Position numbers and translations under genes: made by a program. This document shows positions 36,361 to 47,021 of a DNA stretch of 64,000 bases, in pieces (position 1 is the stretch's first letter; every line of letters starts with the position of its first letter). The notes beneath the pieces were generated by a model. That model did no database searches, had not been told where the DNA came from, and saw nothing but the letters and a program-made list of their open reading frames with translations. The DNA comes from Sisyra terminalis. Its lineage: Eukaryota > Arthropoda > Insecta > Neuroptera > Sisyridae. The stretch is taken from the NCBI GenBank assembly GCA_958496175.1, contig OY292278.1, positions 42,532,001-42,596,000 of the forward strand, written 5' to 3'.

Positions 36361-37600
36361 CTGTGTGCAAAAGGACACCCGCAATATCGTTTTTAAGTTT
36401 CAAAAACGACAATTTTCCAGTACTCAAAAAGGATATAAGGGATTATTGTTTTCGTTGAAATTCAGCTTAATATTTTAGTTTAAATACTGCTTAAGGTAAC
36501 TGCAAAAGGAGAATTTGCATTTAGTAGCTAGATCCTTGGGAAAAAAAACGGGAAGTTAAGAATGTAAAATTGCTTGTACTAAATTTGCCCTGAAATTAAT
36601 CATTTTCAAGAGGTGAATTGTTTTCATAATAAGGACCAGTTTTCTCACCGGATTATGTAACAGCGTTTAAATGTGAGTAGTAATGTGAAAATTTTTTTGG
36701 CCTGTGTGCAAAAGGACACCCGTAATATTGTTTCAAATTTTCAAAAGGACAATTTTCAAGTGCATAAAAAGAATATAAGGATATAACCCCTGGGGGTCGG
36801 CGATCCCATTTGAAAAAGTTTGTTTTTTAATTTAATGAAGGAATACTAAAATATAATATTGTCCGATGGCAAATTTATTGCCATTCAAAACCATTGCTAG
36901 ATCATGGTCAAAATCTCTTAGAGTTTTTCTAAAGCCACATAAGGATTGCCGTTACTTTCCAGAATCGCAGATCATCTACAAATGAAATTTTCGGCCACAT
37001 GATCATTTGGGAATGGAACTTCCGATTTCATTCGGCAAAAAACATGAAAAATCTTTGAGATTAACAAAAAAATATATTTCAATCATATAAGACATTGTTT
37101 GCTAACCTATGGTCCGCGGACCCTTGGGGGTCCGCGGTCCCGTTTGGAAAAGTTTGTTTTTTGTTTTTTAATTTAATGAAGAAATACTAAAATATAATAT
37201 TGTCCAAAAATTGCACCGTTTTTTCACTCAGGGGTCCTTGGCATTATGCTTGATTTCCTTGGGAGCCCGTGGCTGAAAAAGGTTAGGAACCGCTGATATA
37301 AGGGATTATTTGTTGAAATTTAGCTTATTATTTTAGACTGAATCATGCTTAAAGTAATTGCAAAAATAGAATTCGCATTTAATTTGCGTGGCTGGATCCT
37401 TGGGAAATAAAAACGGGAAGTTAAGGATTTAAGAATACAGGCATTAAATTTGCCCTGAAATTGACATTTTGATGGGAGACTTTTCATTTTAAGGACCAGT
37501 TTTTTCAATGGATTATGAATTAATGTCTTAACGTGAGTAGTAATGTGAAATTTTTTTTGTTCCTGTGGGGAACAAGTTCGTAAAATTAGAATTAGAAAGA
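36361..37600. repeat. Tandem-like units related to a hAT MITE interior
   Basis: A unit starting CTGTGTGCAAAAGGACACCC begins at 36361 and again near 36703. A decayed copy of the unit, carrying AACGGGAAGTTAAG and AAATTTGCCCTGAAATT, follows at 37296-37600. The same unit forms the interior of the hAT MITE at 62961-63436. A 203-bp MITE (37093-37295) interrupts it. The remaining 36790-37090 carries the CCCTGGGGGTC block of the MITE's right half. Confidence 0.6.
37093..37295. mobile_element. 203-bp hAT-type MITE
   Basis: The ends CATTGTTTGCTAACCTATGG and GTTAGGAACCGCTG match the MITE at 62961-63436. Flanks ATATAAGA and ATATAAGG agree at 7 of 8 bases. This copy lacks the internal unit that the longer copy contains. 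Confidence 0.75.
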
Positions 37601-39289
37601 TTTTTAAGGTATTGGCTTCCATTTTTACAAAAATCACAGAAGAAGATTTATCCCAAAATCACGACGTTTATTATCCAGATACTTAAAGTTTTTAATAGAG
37701 AATTCCTTATAATCCATTGGGAAAGATAATATGGAAATTTGGGACCATTCAATAATTTCACAAAGCAACTCGTTTCAGTTGTTTAAAGTTTAATTATAAA
37801 TTGAAATTTTTTTCAACTATCGATACCAATGTAATTGCTTTAATAAGAAAGTTTAGCAGACCATCTATTGGCACACTTAGTAAGTAAATATGTTACTGTT
37901 TAAAAAAGCTCTACCTATTGTTACCTAGTATAGGAGCTGCCTCGGTGAGCTTTTATTTGAGGTCCTACAAAATTTTTATGTATAAGAATTCTGTTCTAAA
38001 GCTTTTCCATTTTATTCCTTTACAATTACACCAACGGCTTTTGCAATTAGAAAAACGAATTTTGAAACTCTTAATTGCTTTGGTTTTTCTTAATTATTGA
38101 AGTTTTTTTTTCCAAAAGTTTGTATCTTCTTCCTATAAAACTAGGCAAAAGTTCAACTACCAATTTTATAAAAAAAAAAAAGATTTTTCGGAGCTTTCTG
38201 AACATAGAATATTAGTTCACCGGAACGCAAAACAGAAAAAAACTGTTATTCTTCCATTAAAGTATTCATAAATGGATGACTTATTCATATATCTTAAAAT
38301 TATTTTATCTTTAACTTGAGATTCCCGGATTCATTCGGCGAAACTTGTACTTTTGCCAGTGCCTGATTTTTCCAAAGATAGCATTAGATAAGAGTCACCA
38401 ATAAAAGCACAACTCTCATGTAATATTTAAAGTAAATAAAACGATGTTTTTTTTTCTCCAATTTTGAATAAATCACATGATACACCAATTTTACGTATTT
38501 ACCGTCTAAAACTCTAAATAAACAGATAAAAGTTTTTTTATTGGAAAGCTTTTCAATACAAGATTCGTGTATCCGATAATTTTTTTTAATACTAGCAATA
38601 CTTTTCAGGTGAATGCGTGGCTTCATTTCATTTATCTAAAATACGTCACATATTGAATTTTACAACAAAAAATCTTTTGAAATATATGAGTTTTTTTCCA
38701 TTTTTTTTTTTATCTACCTACGTGTAAACTGTACAATGTACATAAACATATGTCGTTGTTTATTATTGAGCTTTTCCGTTGTATCTTTTATCCAGCTTAT
38801 GTATATTTTTAATACAATATAATCAATAGTTCAACGAATAAAAGGACAAATACGATATGGGTTTGGTGAATTCATTTACAAATTACATAACAAATTCTTA
38901 AATATAACCCACAAGAAACCCAAATAAATCAACAATTTCAAACTTTACAGAATTGAATAATTATCTTGATTCCTAAAAAATCAAATTGAAAACAATTAAA
39001 AGGATAACATTAATGAATTTAAGGGAAATAACCAAAAAAAAAACACAGTATTTAAACAGAGCATCACATACCTTTTTTTGAATTTTTTGGGTGCCCGGAA
39101 TAACAAAATATTTGTTTTTTTAATTGAAATTTTCTGAATGAAGTTGGTTAAGTAATCTTCAGATCTTTTTGTATTTTTGGGTCCTTTTTTCCCTTGTGTT
39201 AGTTTCAGCAGCTAAGCAAACTTTTGCATTCGATTAATTGGATATTTTTCGATTATTTTGTTTCTAGAGTTTGTTATCCCTGGTTCCTT
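37601..39289. other. Intergenic, nothing recognised
   Basis: AT-rich DNA without a supported gene or element. Confidence 0.4.
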
Positions 39290-40089
39290 ATGCCTCCATT
39301 CATTCAAAGCTCTGTATTCCAACAGAATAGAGAAGTAGTTTCATCTTTTGCCTGATATAAATTGCATATTGGATCCTCCAAAAACTCCAATTTGGTAGGT
39401 AGTTATTTATTTCGCAATTCGGCCGATTATTAGTCGACTCGTTTCCACTTTGACTTATTTTTTTGAGATATTTAGTATATCAGTAGGAAGGTTCAGTGGT
39501 ATTCCTATCATCCTTTTTTGTGTTTTTACCCGGTAGTGTTTGTCTATATTAAGCAGCGATTTTTAAAAACCCATTCTTTTATTGGTATTTATACTACCGA
39601 TTTTTTTATACTAAATTCAAGCAAAGAATTCATAGATTGTAACCTAAATTCTTAACGGGCAAGAGCGTCTTCCTTTTCGTTACCTTTTATAACCTTGTAA
39701 CCTGGTATCCAACCCAAGTTTACCATATTTCTATTATCCAGATTGTTAAGGCTTTTGTGGCACTTCCAGATCAGTTTTAAGCATATTTTTTTTAAATAGT
39801 GCCTTCAATATAGCCTGGCTATCGATAAATAAAGATGGATCATTCTTTTTTTAGCATGCCTTCTCAAATATTCGTGTGCATAGGCCAGCATAGCAGATAT
39901 CTTCTCTTGGTACACGGTAGCATCCTCCATTGGTAAAGAAGATCCAAGAGTAGAACATATTTTAGACTCCTCCCAGAAATACCAGTACCTGGACCATTAT
40001 TTACTACAAAGTTGTCTGTATACCAAAAAATAACAAGGCAGAAGATTTTTTTCCCACATTCTTCCGGTTTCCCATGGAATCGGTTAATA
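39290..40089 (-). pseudogene. LINE RNase H and C-terminal remnant
   Basis: The minus strand reads WYTDNFVVNNGPGTGISG, then TVYQEKISAMLAYAHEYLRR and LGWIPGYKVIKGNEKEDALA. This is the order of a LINE-encoded RNase H: YTD-G-x-G-x-G, an E in the middle helix, and W-x-PG-H/Y-x-x-x-GNE-x-x-D. A weak C-x-x-C-x-x-K-D-E-T-T-S-like patch near 39360 would be the terminal zinc knuckle. Several stops and frameshifts make it dead. Confidence 0.65.
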
Positions 40090-40687
40090 GGGGAGACTGG
40101 GTACAAAAGTAACGGCGGGTCGAAAGTAACAAATGCTTTTATAGGTTTATCCAATGGGCGAACATCGTTTTGCTTCTATCAGATGATAGCCTAGAGCACC
40201 CCCCCTCAATCGAATTAAGTCGACGCGTGCGCAGTGCATTGTTAGGTTATATAATAGGACATAATGTGTTTTAACAAGCCAAAAGTAAGTTTTTCGACGT
40301 TTTCTTATTTATTGTTTACATAGTCATAAAAAGAATCATAGAAATCCAAATGTTTGGATATCCACTTTAGATTAGATAAATTTTACATTGTTTAAATTCA
40401 TTTTTGTCGAGCACTTTCCATTTTAAAGTTATATTATACGTTTTATTAAAAATGAGAATGGGTACAAAAGTAAAATAGCCCCCTAGGGTACAAAATTATC
40501 ATGTTACTTTTGTCCTCGTAATGATTTTATTACAAACATCATATTTTTATGGATATCTACTTCAATAGAATGGTTTTCGATACATTTCCGTGTCGGTAGT
40601 TCTTCATGCAGTAGTTCTTATGCGTTGTCGTGGCATTCTATTGATTCATTTCCTTAAAATATATATTTTTTGAGTATTTAAAATGCT
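40090..40687. mobile_element. Truncated copy of the TA-flanked element
   Basis: This matches the left 590 bases of the element at 25370-26280, starting GGGGAGACTGGGTACAAAAG after a TA. It breaks off at AAATGCT, where LINE sequence resumes. Confidence 0.85.
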
Positions 40688-40799
40688 ACCAGTATCCGGA
40701 CCATTATTTAACACAAAATTGTCTGTATACCAAAAAATAACAAGGCACAAGATTTTTCTCCCACATTCTTTCGGTTTCCCATGGAATCTGTTAATACAA
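40688..40799 (-). pseudogene. Second copy of a LINE segment
   Basis: About 110 bases repeat 39981-40089 in the same orientation with around 10 differences. They contain the same WYTD-type RNase H start region and continue past the TTAATA where the MITE sits in the first copy. Confidence 0.8.
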
Positions 40800-42659
40800 T
40801 AATATTAGAGAACTCCAATTTTCTGGATAATATAAAGTTATCAGACTTATTGCATAAAGATAATACAATTAAGATTCATATTTCCAAATGTGTTAATAAT
40901 TTTCTTTCCACTCTGTAGCCAAAACTTGTAGAGTATTTTTCTTAGTCCTTGATAGACTGAAATTTGGTAAAAATGTCATAATTTGTAAACAAAGAACAAC
41001 GAATTTTAGAAATCTGTTATTTCACCATTCAAATTGTATAAATTAAATTTCATATTTCCAAATATGTTAAAAAATCTCTCATTCACTGGACAAAATTTTA
41101 AGAATATTTTTTCTAAGTCCTAGCAGCCTAAAATTTGGTTAAAAGGCCGTAATTGGCAAACAAACACCAACAAAATCATGAAACCTCTTATTATATTATT
41201 CAACCCTTTAAAAATAGATGTTGGTCTCTAAAATTAATTATTTACCAAAGTTCTAGGCGGTAGAAATTTAGTATTCAGACATAGGTTTGTGCCTAAACAA
41301 CAAAAATTAAATAATAAAATATTAATTAATAATAAAATAAACAATAAAATACTTATCAATATTTAAAATTAAGAATCTGCAACTGTTGTTCTTTAATTCT
41401 CATAAAAAAGAACTAAGATATCATGCAAAAAAAATCCCTCCAAATATATAATTAATTTAAATTAGATTTTCAAGACTAATAAGCTCATAGCATTTTAACT
41501 GTTCAAAATTTGTCAAAACAGCAAATGAAGATAAATAAATAAGCAAAGGTAAACGGTTGTTTAGTTTGAAATAATAATGAGGTAAACAAATATTAATTAA
41601 AGCAATTGTTCAGGGAAAATAATGCTTTGTAATTTAATAAAACATAATTTAACTGAGGCAAAATCGATATTTCCAAGTTCTCAATTAATTAAAAATAGTT
41701 TTTTTTATATTTTTATATACTTAAGTAATAAACAAATATTATTGTACAAATATGATTATATTTGACGACTTCAATCTATAAGTTTAGATAGTATGGTTTT
41801 TTAAATATTTATTTATCAATTTTGGCCAATATTTGCTTCATTGCATCCGTTGTCTTTGATACACAGAGAAATTGGTAAATATTGACCTTTCTACTCTCAA
41901 AATACGAGCTTCTAAATAAATTAAATAAATATTTACCTAGTGACTGAATAAAATTGTAGGAGAAAGACACAAAACTTGTACAAATGCCGGTTTACTTTCA
42001 ATCCCCAGACACAATAACAATACGAAGAAAGTGAAAACATAATTATTTAATGGGAAAACTTGGTCTTAGTAAAAGTAAAACTGATGATAGTTTTTTTTTT
42101 TTTGATTGATCTCATCATAGTCTCATTTTATATACTTTACCTTTCATAGTGAAACTGGTTCGTGTGAATTTTGACCTTTTGAATTTTCATATTCTTTTGG
42201 TGAAATGTTTTATTGTGGTTTTGGTCGTTTTTCATCGATTGGGTCCCGTACGGTTGTTTGCCAACATCTAAATTCTTGAACTTGGCCACAAAATGAACGA
42301 GAAACACATAAATGAATGGCCATATATATTACTAATATGTATGTGGATATGTGAACCAGGGCACGGATCATATTCTAGATAAAACCGTACGCACTACTTG
42401 AACATGTCGTTGATCGCAAAATCGTAATCGGAAAAATAATGGAGGCACGAGATGTGGAAAAAATCGGGGCCGATTTCAGTTATTTCATTTAAAATGAGAA
42501 TTGAGGCGGTTATTTATTTATGAGACTTTCCTAGAACTCATTTTTGCGACAGTTTTAAAGAAACGTGTGGTTTTTGTAGAACTAAGAAAGATTTATCAAG
42601 AAAGTTGCCGAATTTGGACAATTTCATAACTGTGCAATAAAAATTTTAAAGGAAAAAAA
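40800..42659. other. Intergenic, no supported feature
   Basis: The part before 42120 is AT-rich. The segment 42120-42560 is somewhat less AT-rich and looks single-copy, without recognisable coding. Confidence 0.4.
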
Positions 42660-44495
42660 GTAACATTTCTATATAAAAAAATAATTTTTTTTGGAACCAT
42701 TAGTTTAGAAAAACACTCAACGTAAAATATATAAACAGAATTTCGGGTCAAATTATAGAATAGACAAGTACTAGAAATGGGTTGGTAGGAATGCATGGGG
42801 GAAATTTTGTTCAAATTGGTATGTTTTTGCGTCGTATTTACTCGTTTACAAAATAACGTTATTTTTACCATGTTTTGACATCTATCATATTTGAAATTAA
42901 AAGAAATAATAATTTACTGGAAATATTAAAAGGAATGGATATAATTCATGATTTTATGCCTAAAAATAAAATAAAAAGCCAAAATAAACTATTAAACAAT
43001 ACTGGTATACGGAATACTGAAATAATTACTTCGTGTTTTTCTTATTATTGATAATAACTTTATCATTTTTGCAGAAATTTCCGAGGTAATTCTCTTTAGA
43101 TAAAACATATTTCCCGCCAATGTTCCAAGTAATATATTCAACTGAAGAATTGTCCCAAAGATGTGATAGTAGAGGTGGAGGTCAGTGAATTTAAAAACAT
43201 ATATAATAAGAAACGAAAAAGATGGTTTTAGTTAAATACATTATAAAGTAAATAATATTTGTGTTTTAGAACATATATTATAAATACATAATTTTTTTAA
43301 CAAATTTTTCATGATTTGGTACAAGTACTTTTTCTACAAGGCACTCACTGGTAACATTTCACTCTCTACTTCATTTTTTCAAAAATTCGCGAACTTTTTC
43401 CATTCGCAAGTTTGTTAATAATTCAGTTTTGGTTAATAATTGATTTTTTGTCGCTACCTATTAATCACGGCTGATTTATTCGCGAACTGAATTAAAAACT
43501 GAATAGAAAATGAATAGAAAATGAAACATTGAGTTAGTGGTATGTACAAAAGCTACTTGTACCCATGCTTTTATAAAATATTGTCTTCTTTCTTCCCAAT
43601 TATGCTTTACATATTTAGACTTTGTACACCTGGTCAATATTCAATTCATTAATACGTTAATTTTAACCTATTTTGATTAATTTTTGTTAAAAAAGAGTAC
43701 TGGCATACTTTCTTTTATCCTCGAAAGTTTGTGAGCATTATTGTATTTTTTGATTGTTTGAATTATTTGAATATTTGAATTATTGTACTAAGATTAATTA
43801 AATTTTATTTATTAGTACATTAACTATAACTTAAAATATTTATAAACAAGTTTTTAAACTTAAAAATACTATGAAATCTAAAAATAAAAAAACGTTTCAT
43901 TAAAATTTTCTTCAATTGCTTGCATTACATAAATGGATTGACAATTTTTCACTGGTCGATTTCGCTTCGCCATAAAAACTCATCAATAATAAGAAAAAAA
44001 TAATTATCAGACGAGAACTTCTATGGAAATGTCTGCAAAAATTTTAAGGGTATTCGCAAAAATAATAAAATATGAAATAATTGTATCAATTTCAGTATAC
44101 CTGTATTGTTTATTATTTTACTTTGGTCTTTTATTTTATTTTTGAGTACAAAATCATGAATTATATCCATTCCTTTTAATATTTCCAGTTAATTTTTATT
44201 TCCACGTTGAATTTTTATTTCTGAGTATTTTAATTATGGCAGTAGATGTCAACACGTGATAAAAATAACGATATTTCGCAAACGAGTATATAAGACGCAA
44301 AAACATACCAACTTGAACAAAATTTCCCTCATGCATTCTTACCAACCCATTTCTAGTACTTGTCTATTCTATACTATGACCAAAATTTATGAGAAAAAAA
44401 AATATTTCTATATAAAAAAAGATTTTTAAGATTTTTTTTTTTGGAATCATTAGTTAAGAAAGACAACCAACGATAAACAATATTAACGGAATTTC
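42660..44495. repeat. Compound inverted and direct repeat
   Basis: Segments 42750-43015 and 44100-44395 are inverted copies sharing AGTACTAGAAATGGGTTGGT and GAGGGAAATTTTGTTCAA-type blocks at roughly 90% identity. Immediately outside them, 42660-42745 and 44400-44495 are direct copies containing ATTTCTATATAAAAAAA and GGAAYCATTAGTT. The 1.1-kb centre holds a MITE. The overall layout is direct repeat, inverted arm, centre, inverted arm, direct repeat. Confidence 0.65.
43318..43563. mobile_element. 246-bp MITE
   Basis: Ends are GGTACAAGTACTTTTTCTAC and the complement ending AGCTACTTGTACC. Flanks CATGATTT and CATGCTTT match at 7 of 8 bases. The interior has inverted TTCGCGAA blocks. It shares terminal layout and the TTCGCGA block with the MITE at 2588-2811. 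Confidence 0.65.
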
Positions 44496-44935
44496 CTTTC
44501 AATAAAACTCTTCTTTTCCCAAGTAGTATAAATTTCGTTACTCTAATAACAGTGAATAGTACAATAGGGAAAAATTGTGGAGCTCAATAATAGATAATTT
44601 TTATTTATTATTAAACCTTCTTAATTCAAAAATAACTTTAAAATTGCTCTTTTAATTCTTGTTTTTAAAATACAATGGTATATCACTTTTACATCTTAGG
44701 TTTGAACAAATACCGTATTTATCTACATTTGGCCTTTCTAAATAAATTGGGTACCTACTCAGTTGAGTAAAAATAATCTTTCCCACATTTACTTAAGTTT
44801 TATTTTCTCCTTGTTAAAATTGTTCCATCTTTTTTACTTCTTCGAAAGTAGGTATTTCTTCCTTTCCTAATAAGGGTCTTTTTCTTCAATCAATTATCAA
44901 AGAATACCTATGTGGAAAAAGAACTGTGAAAAAAA

Positions 44936-45025
44936 TTTTGTTCTGTGTTTAAAAGGATAGCCACAATATCGTTTCAAAGTTACAAGAAGGGCTATTTTCG
45001 AATGCAATAAAAGGATATAAGGGTT
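44936..45025 (+). repeat. Fragment of the hAT-MITE internal unit
   Basis: The sequence starting TTCTGTGTTTAAAAGGATAG and running to AAAAGGATATAAGGG is a diverged copy of the unit seen at 36361 and 63175. Confidence 0.6.
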
Positions 45026-45059
45026 TTAGAAAGCTCTGAAGTTAGAACGTTGTCGCACC

Positions 45060-45535
45060 AAAAATGTTGTCAAAGCTTTGGATCAATAAGATCTTGTGTT
45101 TGAGTGCTTAAAAGAAAAATTTCACAGACTCACTGAAGAAAATGTTAAGAAATCTTTTTTGGATCTCAAATGTATAATATGAAAAAAAAAGATATTGGTT
45201 TTGATAATCAAGGGAAATCCAAAATTCTTCAAAGGAAAAAATAAAGTGGGGAAGTCTTTAATGGGATCATTCATGGATTTCTAGGGAGCAAAGGAAATGA
45301 TTACTACCTTCAATCAGTAAAAATACCATCAACTGTAACATGTTCCTTAAAATCCATTTTATTCATTCATATCAAAATTCTGTCATCAAAATTGTTGACC
45401 TTTTGAAGATTCCATGAGGACATATTTTTTATGGAACAATTATATCAGAGCCATTGAAATCAAGTCATATTTGCGGATTACTACTGGTCATTGTTGAGGG
45501 ATACTCTGGAACTGACCTACAAGAAATAATCTAAG
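45060..45535 (+). pseudogene. Decayed transposon-associated protein
   Basis: Split over frames, the plus strand reads FECLKEKFHRLTEENVKKSF, IIHGFLGSKGNDYYLQSVK, RFHEDIFFMEQLYQSH and FADYYWSLLRDTLELTYKK. This follows the pattern FLGN-x-x-x-x-x-Y, GERFHQDI-x-x-ME-x-x-YQG and DYCW-x-L-x-RD. I associate that pattern with an uncharacterised protein found in many arthropod genomes with transposon-like copy number. Multiple stops and frameshifts are present. The assignment rests on remembered motifs and is moderate. Confidence 0.5.
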
Positions 45536-46982
45536 AGACCTAATTCAGGTAATAGTACATAATACTCTCCAGATTCATTGACCTACAATCAATTTCAATA
45601 AATTTTTGAACCACCAATATTACGTAAAAGATTATACGATTGGTTTCAATACTATCGAAATCAAATTATTTAGTCCATTCTATATCATAAAAACCAGAGT
45701 AAATATAAATTTTTTGTAGCCATATCAATTTTACTAGACCCTTAGTTAGTAACATTGAAATCCTCACGTGAAGAAAACGTGCAAAAGAAAAATAATGATA
45801 ATTTTTTTTTGCAATGTAATATATATACAAAAAATGAAATCAGTTGAAATCATTGAGTCGTTGATGTCATTCTTTAATTATAGGATACAACCGTAACATG
45901 GAAAATAACCTGAAAATGGCAAAAATGAAGCAAAAATTTTATTTTTTTACGAGATTCTCTAAATTATTTTAATGAAAAAAAATGCTTATTAAAATAAGAA
46001 TAAAAGAGTATCAGAAAAATATTTTGCTTAGATTTTAATAGCAGCAAATTTTCAGGAGAAGAGGTCAAAGTGGAGTCCATTTCCAGGACGTTACAGTTTC
46101 AGGTGACCACATACTTATTCCAATGGTTTAAAATCAAAAAAAAATCCTTTAAATAACTGGCTAAAGTTTCGTGGATTTAGTACAAAAAATTAGAAACCTT
46201 ATAACTTCTATCAAGAAAACCCTCCCCGTAAAAAAACTCATTTTTTTCAATTATTCAGAAGAGAAAATATTTCAAATATGGATGGTATATCCACCAGAAA
46301 ATATGTTTTAATAGAATGGAAGAAGATTTAATTAGGTTGATAACTTCCATCATGTTAGCGTTAGGGGTGGAATTTGTATTAATAAGTTTGGCAAATTTTG
46401 CCAATTTTTGCATAATTTCTTTACACCACAAAAAAAAAAATGATTTTTGTAAGAATTAATAATTCAATTCTAAGTGCTCTAGAATTCTATATAAATTATT
46501 AATTCCTCTTAAGGATTTACTTTTAACGGTATCAAAAAATAAATATCTTGGTTTTAATTTTCATTTAGAGATAAATAATGAATGTTTTAAGTTTAAGAAA
46601 ATAAGTTTTACAAAATTTGGTTTAAAAGGTAAAAAATTTCATCATTGCTCAGTATGTCCCATAGATTAAAAAAAAAGAAAACATTAACCTAAAGATTAAA
46701 GAAGTATCCAAAAAGATAAAGAATTCAACTGCTTATTTTGTCAATATTTCGAAAAGTTTTCATGTCTATCATTCCATGTTTTATTTTTTCTCAGACAAAA
46801 AAATTATCTGTTGATAAAATTTTCAAATCTTGCACGTGTTAAACTTACAGAGTAATTCCAAGACAACATTTAATATTAATTCTCAATTCTTGAAATTATG
46901 CACTTCAAATAATACTTGACCAAAAAATGCAACGGAAATTCAATCGCAAAGCACTCTCATCTTAATTCTTGTATTATATGCA
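45536..46982. other. Intergenic, nothing recognised
   Basis: AT-rich DNA without supported features, up to the start of the Helitron. Confidence 0.4.
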
Positions 46983-46988
46983 TCTATC

Positions 46989-47021
<33 letters not shown>

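Noticed and set aside
46985..47016. TA microsatellite as a feature of its own
   Set aside because: It is part of the 5' end of the Helitron copy.
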